Notes under the pieces: generated by a model
The model's input: the letters and a program-made list of their open reading frames with translations, nothing else
The model's database searches: none
What the model was told of the DNA's origin: nothing
Assembly: GCA_002304945.1 (NCBI GenBank)
Contig: DBPQ01000030.1
Coordinates: forward strand, 33,984-42,464
Source of the DNA: Actinomycetales bacterium UBA1416
GTDB lineage: Bacteria; Actinomycetota; Actinomycetes; Actinomycetales; Actinomycetaceae
Length of the DNA: 8,481 bases
Reading direction: 5' to 3'
In this document: in pieces, positions 5,308 through 8,481 of the stretch
Position numbering within the stretch: position 1 is the stretch's first letter
Layout of the letters: every line of letters starts with the position of its first letter
Made by a program: the position numbers and the translations under genes

Positions 5308-6471
5308 GTGAGCCCCACGCAGGTCCAGTGGCGACGGCGGGTGGCGGGCGGCGTCGTCGTCCTCCTCGCCTCCGTGACCACCGCGTACGCCCTTGACAGC
5401 CTGGTCCGCGTGGTCCTTTGGCGGTCGCACTGGCAGCCGGGGCTCGACGCCCTGGCCCGGTACAACAAGAGGGTCACGAGCGCGTCGGCGGTGGCGAAAG
5501 CCGGGAGGAAGGGGACGAGTGCGACGGCGGTCCACCACGTGGGCCGGAAGTCAGGCAAGGCCTACGTGACGCCGGTGTGGGGCGAGCGGGTCGGGGACAG
5601 GTTCCTCATCCAGCTGCCGTACGGTACCGGCGTCGACTGGTGCCGGAACGTCCTTGCCGCGGGCGGCTGCACGCTGGAACGGGACGGCGTGCGGTACGAC
5701 GCCGTCGCCCCCGTCATCGTGCCGGCAGCCGAGGCGCGGCCTCACCTTCGGCCAGCGGCCCGCAGGATGCAGGGGATCATCGGGGCCGAGCACTACCTCC
5801 AGCTGGACGTCCGTCCGGCGGATCCTGCCCGGGAGGACCTGCCCAAGCCGGATCGTGTGGCGGAGGGCGTCTTCAGGGTCCCGGGCATGTGGGTCAGCAA
5901 CGTGTATCTCGTCGAGACCGACGCCGGCCTTCTCCTCGTGGACACCGGCCCGGGGCAGACCATGCGAATCCTCCGCTTCATCGAGGCGATCGGCCGGCAG
6001 CCCTCGGAGTTGCGGGACATCGTGCTCACCCACTTCGATGCGGACCACGTCGGCAGTGCGGCCGCACTCAAGGCCCGCACGGGCGCCCGTGTCTCTATCC
6101 ACGCACTGGACGCCGCCGTGGTCGCGAAGGACGAACCGCCGCGCAGGCGCATGCTCCTGGTGGTCATCCTCTACAAGCTGCTCTCCCGTGCCGTGACCGC
6201 CGACCGGTTCTTAAGCGACGGAGACACGGTCGGCGGCCTGCGCGTCGTCCACGTCCCGGGTCACACCCAGGGCACCATCATCCTCGTCCGCGACGACGGC
6301 GTGGTCTTCAGCGGCGACGCCCTCATCACCGACAAGGGCGGCACCCTCCTGCCCGCCGACATCCTGCCGGCGGAGGACCCGGACCTCGCGGTCCAGTCCG
6401 TCGAGAGGATCAGGGCCCTCAACCCGCGGATCATCCTGCCGGGACACGGCGCCCCGTGGACGGCGGGCTGA
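5308..6471 (+). CDS. Fusion of F420-type split-barrel domain and metallo-beta-lactamase-fold hydrolase, membrane-anchored
   Basis: A 387-residue protein in three parts. Residues 1-37 hold RRR (9-11) followed by a hydrophobic stretch (12-28) that looks like a signal anchor. Residues about 45-140 are a deazaflavin-nitroreductase barrel: HHVGRKSGKAYVTPVWG (76-92) with the GRKSG cofactor turn, then IQLPYGTGVDWCRNVLAAGG (101-120), a DW-x-RN motif with Cys in the middle. A linker of about 40 residues follows. Residues about 184-387 are a metallo-beta-lactamase-fold hydrolase: NVYLVETDAGLLLVDTG (197-213), THFDADH (241-247), PGHTQG (317-322), SGDAL (335-339) and GHG (379-381). The first metal motif is H-x-D-x-D-H instead of H-x-H-x-D-H. 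Ligand candidates are H242, D244, D246, H247, H319, D337 and H380. The frame is continuous, so the fusion is real in this sequence. It is the second gene of an operon with an alpha/beta hydrolase. Substrate unknown. Confidence 0.9.
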   Translation: MSPTQVQWRRRVAGGVVVLLASVTTAYALDSLVRVVLWRSHWQPGLDALARYNKRVTSASAVAKAGRKGTSATAVHHVGRKSGKAYVTPVWGERVGDRFLIQLPYGTGVDWCRNVLAAGGCTLERDGVRYDAVAPVIVPAAEARPHLRPAARRMQGIIGAEHYLQLDVRPADPAREDLPKPDRVAEGVFRVPGMWVSNVYLVETDAGLLLVDTGPGQTMRILRFIEAIGRQPSELRDIVLTHFDADHVGSAAALKARTGARVSIHALDAAVVAKDEPPRRRMLLVVILYKLLSRAVTADRFLSDGDTVGGLRVVHVPGHTQGTIILVRDDGVVFSGDALITDKGGTLLPADILPAEDPDLAVQSVERIRALNPRIILPGHGAPWTAG

Positions 6472-7091
6472 CCTCGGCGTTACGGGCGGCAAAGTCGAGG
6501 ATGTCCGGGGCGAGCCGAGGATCCGAGATAGCTCCGAGATGTCCCTTGCCGCGGTACACGGTGAACGTGGCATCCGGGATCAGCCGCGCCGTCTCCTCGT
6601 ACCGTGCCACGGACACGAAGTTGTCCCGATTGCCGCAGACCAGCAGGACGGGCACAGTGATCGTGGGCAGGACGTCGGCGATTCCCGGGTCATTGACCGC
6701 CCGGGCGATCAGGAGCACGTCCTCGCGGACGGACCCGGCCGGGAAGAAGACGCGCGCCAACACCGGTGCGAGGAGGTCGAGGACCCGGGGCTGCTTCAGC
6801 GGCACCCGGAGCCAGGTGCGGTGGGCAGGCCCACGAGGTGCACCGTGTAGCCCGCCTGCGTGAACAGGGCGACGGTCCTGGCCATGAAGCGCAGGTAGCC
6901 GAAGGTGGGCTCTGAGTGGCTCGGGTCAGGTATCCAGAGAAGCGAACGGGCACCGGATCCGAACCTCACGAATCCCATCCGTTGGGGAAGGCTCCCCTGC
7001 TCCAACCCGCCGTGGGCACCCTCCGCACTCGCAGCGCCATCGCCGCGCCGGCCCCCGCAGCCGCTCCCAGTCCGATCAGCGCAGCCTTCAT
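6431..7091 (-). pseudogene. Decayed alpha/beta hydrolase with frameshift and missing nucleophile region
   Basis: Three pieces in three frames form one broken gene. Piece 1 starts at ATG 7091 with AAGGAG (7099-7104) seven bases ahead and reads MKAALIGLGAAAGAGAAMAL, an N-terminal hydrophobic segment, then to PNG before stopping at 6966. Restoring one base near 6978-6981 joins it to piece 2, MGFVRFGSGARSLLWIPDP, through GYLRFMARTVALFTQAGYTVHLV, which ends at 6796. Piece 3 (from about 6825 down to 6431) reads LKQPRVLDLLAPVLARVFF, then VPVLLVCGNRDNFVSV, TARLIPDATFTVYRGKGHLG and DILDFAARN, the acid and His end of the fold. The central part with the GxSxG serine, roughly 70-80 residues, is missing. 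The C-terminal end runs 41 bases into the fusion gene from the other side. Known relatives are about 290 residues. The protein cannot be an active hydrolase. Confidence 0.8.
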
Positions 7092-7302
7092 CGGCCCGCT
7101 CCTTCCGCGTGCTGCCCATCCTCCTCTCGGCCGCGGGCCGCCACAACAGAAGGAGTGGGACCGCAAGGCCGCGCGCGTGGCTCGTCATGCCTGGATTCTC
7201 TCCGGCGGGCAGCGCGTGTCACCAAGGGACCTGGCGGCGCTCTGTCCACAGCTGTGGCTCGCCCCTGGGAGGCCGGTCGGAGAACGGTGACAGGGTGGCT
7301 CC
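7092..7302. other. Divergent intergenic region
   Basis: This 211-base gap holds the start signals of the decayed hydrolase (minus) and the DUF4265-like gene (plus). A second purine-rich run (GAGAGGAGG, minus strand, about 7120-7128) precedes an ATG in another frame, but the peptide there resembles nothing. No gene is supported. Confidence 0.45.
7291..7296 (+). promoter_or_regulatory. -10 box of a leaderless promoter for the DUF4265-like gene
   Basis: CAGGGT is followed by six bases and then ATG 7303, with no Shine-Dalgarno. It keeps only the A and T of the TANNNT consensus, so it is the weakest of the series. Confidence 0.3.
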
Positions 7303-7899
7303 ATGACCGACACTCCGATCCACCACATGTCCGGCCTCCCTCCGTTCGATCCTGCAGGAGAGCCCATCCGCATCGTCGATGCCCACGGCTTCGAGTTGGT
7401 CCACGTTCTCGTGAGCGTCCGCGACCTCGAGTGCCATGGAGGCGAGGCTCTGTGGGCAACTCCCGTGCAGGTCGAGGACGACGGCTACGGAATCTACGCC
7501 CTGTGCAACAACTCGGCACTCTCGGCCTTCCGGATGGGCGACCTCGTCGAGGCCGTGCCGGGGTGTGACGCCCACCTCCGGGTTGTTGGGGTGGCCCGCC
7601 TCGCGGAGGGAATGATCACGGAGGTCCTCCTCTCGGGGGACACGCCACCCGATTCCGTGCAGGCGGTGATAGAGGCCTGGTACCAGGATGGCGCCGTCTT
7701 CACGGCCGAGATGCCCGGACTGCTCCTCACCGCCTGGCCGGACGACATGGGCCGCGATGAGGTGGTGGAGGTCCTCGAACGCACCACCCCTCCAGAATGG
7801 AAGCTGGGCGAGATCCCCACCACCCTGAGTCGCGCGCTGCAGCTCATCAACGACGTGGACTTCTGCGTCGACCTTGACTTTCCCGCCAGCGCACCCTGA
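7303..7899 (+). CDS. DUF4265-like protein
   Basis: A 198-residue soluble acidic protein. Residues about 30-100 resemble DUF4265: ELVHVLVSVRDLE (31-43), GGEALWATPVQVEDDGYGIY (46-65), LCNNSALSAFRMGDLVEAVP (67-86), then HLRVVGVA (91-98). This is the family's order of a strand, an LWA strand, an N-x-P-like turn and a GD-V strand. The C-terminal half (about 115-198) carries EAWYQDGAVFTAEMPGLLLT (124-143) and a Pro/Trp-rich helix TTPPEWKLGEI (161-171). I do not recognise a domain there. No signal peptide or membrane helix is visible. DUF4265 has no settled function; some members lie in toxin-immunity loci, but nothing nearby suggests a toxin. It starts at ATG 7303 without a Shine-Dalgarno, probably leaderless. 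A hairpin at 7908-7938 follows its stop. Confidence 0.75.
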   Translation: MTDTPIHHMSGLPPFDPAGEPIRIVDAHGFELVHVLVSVRDLECHGGEALWATPVQVEDDGYGIYALCNNSALSAFRMGDLVEAVPGCDAHLRVVGVARLAEGMITEVLLSGDTPPDSVQAVIEAWYQDGAVFTAEMPGLLLTAWPDDMGRDEVVEVLERTTPPEWKLGEIPTTLSRALQLINDVDFCVDLDFPASAP

Positions 7900-7907
7900 C
7901 GTACTGG

Positions 7908-7938
7908 CAGGCCGACTCTCGAGATCGGGCGTCGCCTG
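7908..7938 (+). terminator. Hairpin after the DUF4265-like gene
   Basis: CAGGCCGAC (7908-7916) can pair with GTCGCCTG (7931-7938) with one bulged C and a 14-base loop that itself contains the palindrome TCTCGAGA. It begins 8 bases after the stop codon. There is no T tract, so it is only a plausible terminator. Confidence 0.3.
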
Positions 7939-8127
7939 GCTGTCCAACTCCGAGCCCTCGAACTGAAACTCCGCCTCCGCGCCGCGTTCCAGCGCGTACC
8001 CCAGGCTGACCGCCGTGGCCCTCGTCCCCCGGCGCCGCCAGACTGTCTTCCCGGGAGGGGCCCTGTCGCAGGCGCAGTGTCGAGCGCGATCCAGGCCGGT
8101 GGTCTCCCTGCGCGAATATCCTGGCAA

Positions 8128-8143
8128 TGTGACATGTTCCACA
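8128..8143 (+). promoter_or_regulatory. CRP/GlxR-like operator candidate
   Basis: TGTGACATGTTCCACA matches TGTGA-N6-TCACA, the site bound by CRP-type regulators including actinobacterial GlxR/Crp, at nine of ten fixed bases. It lies 39 bases before GTG 8183 and 69 before ATG 8213, and directly after a TATCCT box at 8117-8122 that could serve as a -10. If that box is used, the operator would cover the transcription start and act as a repressor site. Confidence 0.35.
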
Positions 8144-8182
8144 TCGGTGGTGGGCCCGGAGGGCGGGTTCTGGAGGGGGTTC

Positions 8183-8481
8183 GTGTCAGTGGTCGGCGAG
8201 ACGATTGATGGCATGACCTCACCAGTGTTGGGATTGCAGGCGGCGGCCGCCGCGGTGGGTGAGGCGTGGGCGGGGGCGTTGCCGCCCTTCGGTGTGGTCG
8301 AGGGGGATCCGACGGTCCTTGTCGGTCAGTTCTCTGATGCGGGGCTGCTGGCCGTTGTCGGGGCGGTGGGGGCGTTGACCCGGCGGGCCGAAGCGCTCGG
8401 GGCGGTGCTGGCCGCGGAGGTCGCCAAGCGGTCGCCCGTGGGCGGCCGGGAGGGGAACCTGGCCCGCACGAAGGGGTTCGC
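8183..8481 (+). CDS. DUF222/HNH endonuclease-type protein, N-terminal part (runs off window)
   Basis: The frame is open to the right edge. The protein from ATG 8213 reads MTSPVLGLQAAAAAVGEAWA, then a helix with LLAVVGAVGALTRRAEALGA and VLAAEVAKRSPVGGREGNLA, then RTKGF at the edge. This is the start of the DUF222 (13E12-repeat) domain that precedes a C-terminal HNH nuclease domain in many actinobacterial proteins of about 400-550 residues; the HNH part is not in the window. These proteins occur in many copies per genome and their role is unsettled. I place the start at GTG 8183 because GGAGG (8172-8176) lies six bases ahead. ATG 8213 has only a weak purine run but a -10-like GACGAT seven bases ahead, so it is a real alternative, ten codons shorter. 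Confidence 0.82.
   Translation, partial: MSVVGETIDGMTSPVLGLQAAAAAVGEAWAGALPPFGVVEGDPTVLVGQFSDAGLLAVVGAVGALTRRAEALGAVLAAEVAKRSPVGGREGNLARTKGF

Larger units (their letters stand above)
7900..8182. other. Region without a confirmed gene; possible minus-strand coding remnant
   Basis: The 283 bases between the DUF4265-like stop and the DUF222-type start hold a hairpin (7908-7938) and a CRP/GlxR-like site (8128-8143). The minus strand from about 8049 to 7915 reads as a codon-biased frame (from KTVWRRRGTRATA through ERGAEAEFQFEGSELD), which could be a gene remnant, but it has no start signal and no family that I know. Confidence 0.4.

Noticed and set aside
5418..6863. 481-codon plus-strand frame in the fusion gene
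   Set aside because: An Arg/Gly/Pro/His-rich shadow in the +1 frame of the fusion gene that runs on across a minus-strand pseudogene.
7219..8214. 331-codon minus-strand frame opposite the DUF4265-like gene
   Set aside because: Most of it mirrors the DUF4265-like gene. Only 8049-7915 shows independent codon bias, and that is reported separately as weak.
8183..8481. DUF222/HNH-type gene as part of a defence or mobile system
   Set aside because: These genes are widespread chromosomal families in actinomycetes, and no integrase, repeat, attachment site or defence partner is in the window.
1..8481. tRNA, rRNA, CRISPR repeats, insertion-sequence ends or riboswitches
   Set aside because: No cloverleaf, regularly spaced repeat, transposase frame with inverted ends or known riboswitch core was seen on reading either strand by eye.

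Overview
The window looks like chromosomal DNA from a high-GC actinomycete, most likely Micrococcales or a relative. I judge this from codon usage (nearly every third position is G or C), GTG starts, leaderless promoters, proteins of the deazaflavin (F420) split-barrel family, a DUF6767-type small protein and a DUF222/HNH-type gene at the right edge. No RNA genes, CRISPR array or insertion sequence were seen.

Left part (1-3082, minus strand). A leaderless unknown gene (3082-2489) is followed by a run starting at 2380: a DUF1801 protein, a DNA alkylation repair HEAT-like protein, a broken F420-type quinone reductase (1296-977) and an alkyl sulfatase cut by the window edge (921-1). The DUF1801, repair and reductase starts are joined by two GTGA overlaps, so this was a translationally coupled operon. 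The reductase has lost its middle and its frame.

Middle (3083-4398). A 44-bp divergent promoter region serves the unknown gene to the left and an intact deazaflavin-dependent oxidoreductase (3127-3606) to the right. A small DUF2905 membrane protein (3637-3849) follows. A 60-residue, four-cysteine DUF6767-like protein lies on the minus strand (4232-4050). It is divergent from the next operon.

Right part (4399-8481). A two-gene plus-strand operon encodes an alpha/beta hydrolase and a membrane-anchored fusion of an F420-type split barrel with a metallo-beta-lactamase-fold hydrolase. The fusion is the most unusual gene of the window. It converges on a decayed alpha/beta hydrolase (7091-6431, minus) that has a frameshift and has lost its nucleophile-elbow region. 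A DUF4265-like gene (7303-7899, leaderless) and the start of a DUF222/HNH-type gene (8183 or 8213 onward) end the window.

Taken together this is accessory, metabolism- and repair-flavoured chromosome: three F420-family barrels (one broken), two metallo-beta-lactamase-fold enzymes and two alpha/beta hydrolases (one broken). I see no defence island or complete new multi-gene system. Genes that open a transcript tend to lack a Shine-Dalgarno site and carry a -10-like box 6-7 bases before the start. Genes inside operons carry clear Shine-Dalgarno sites.
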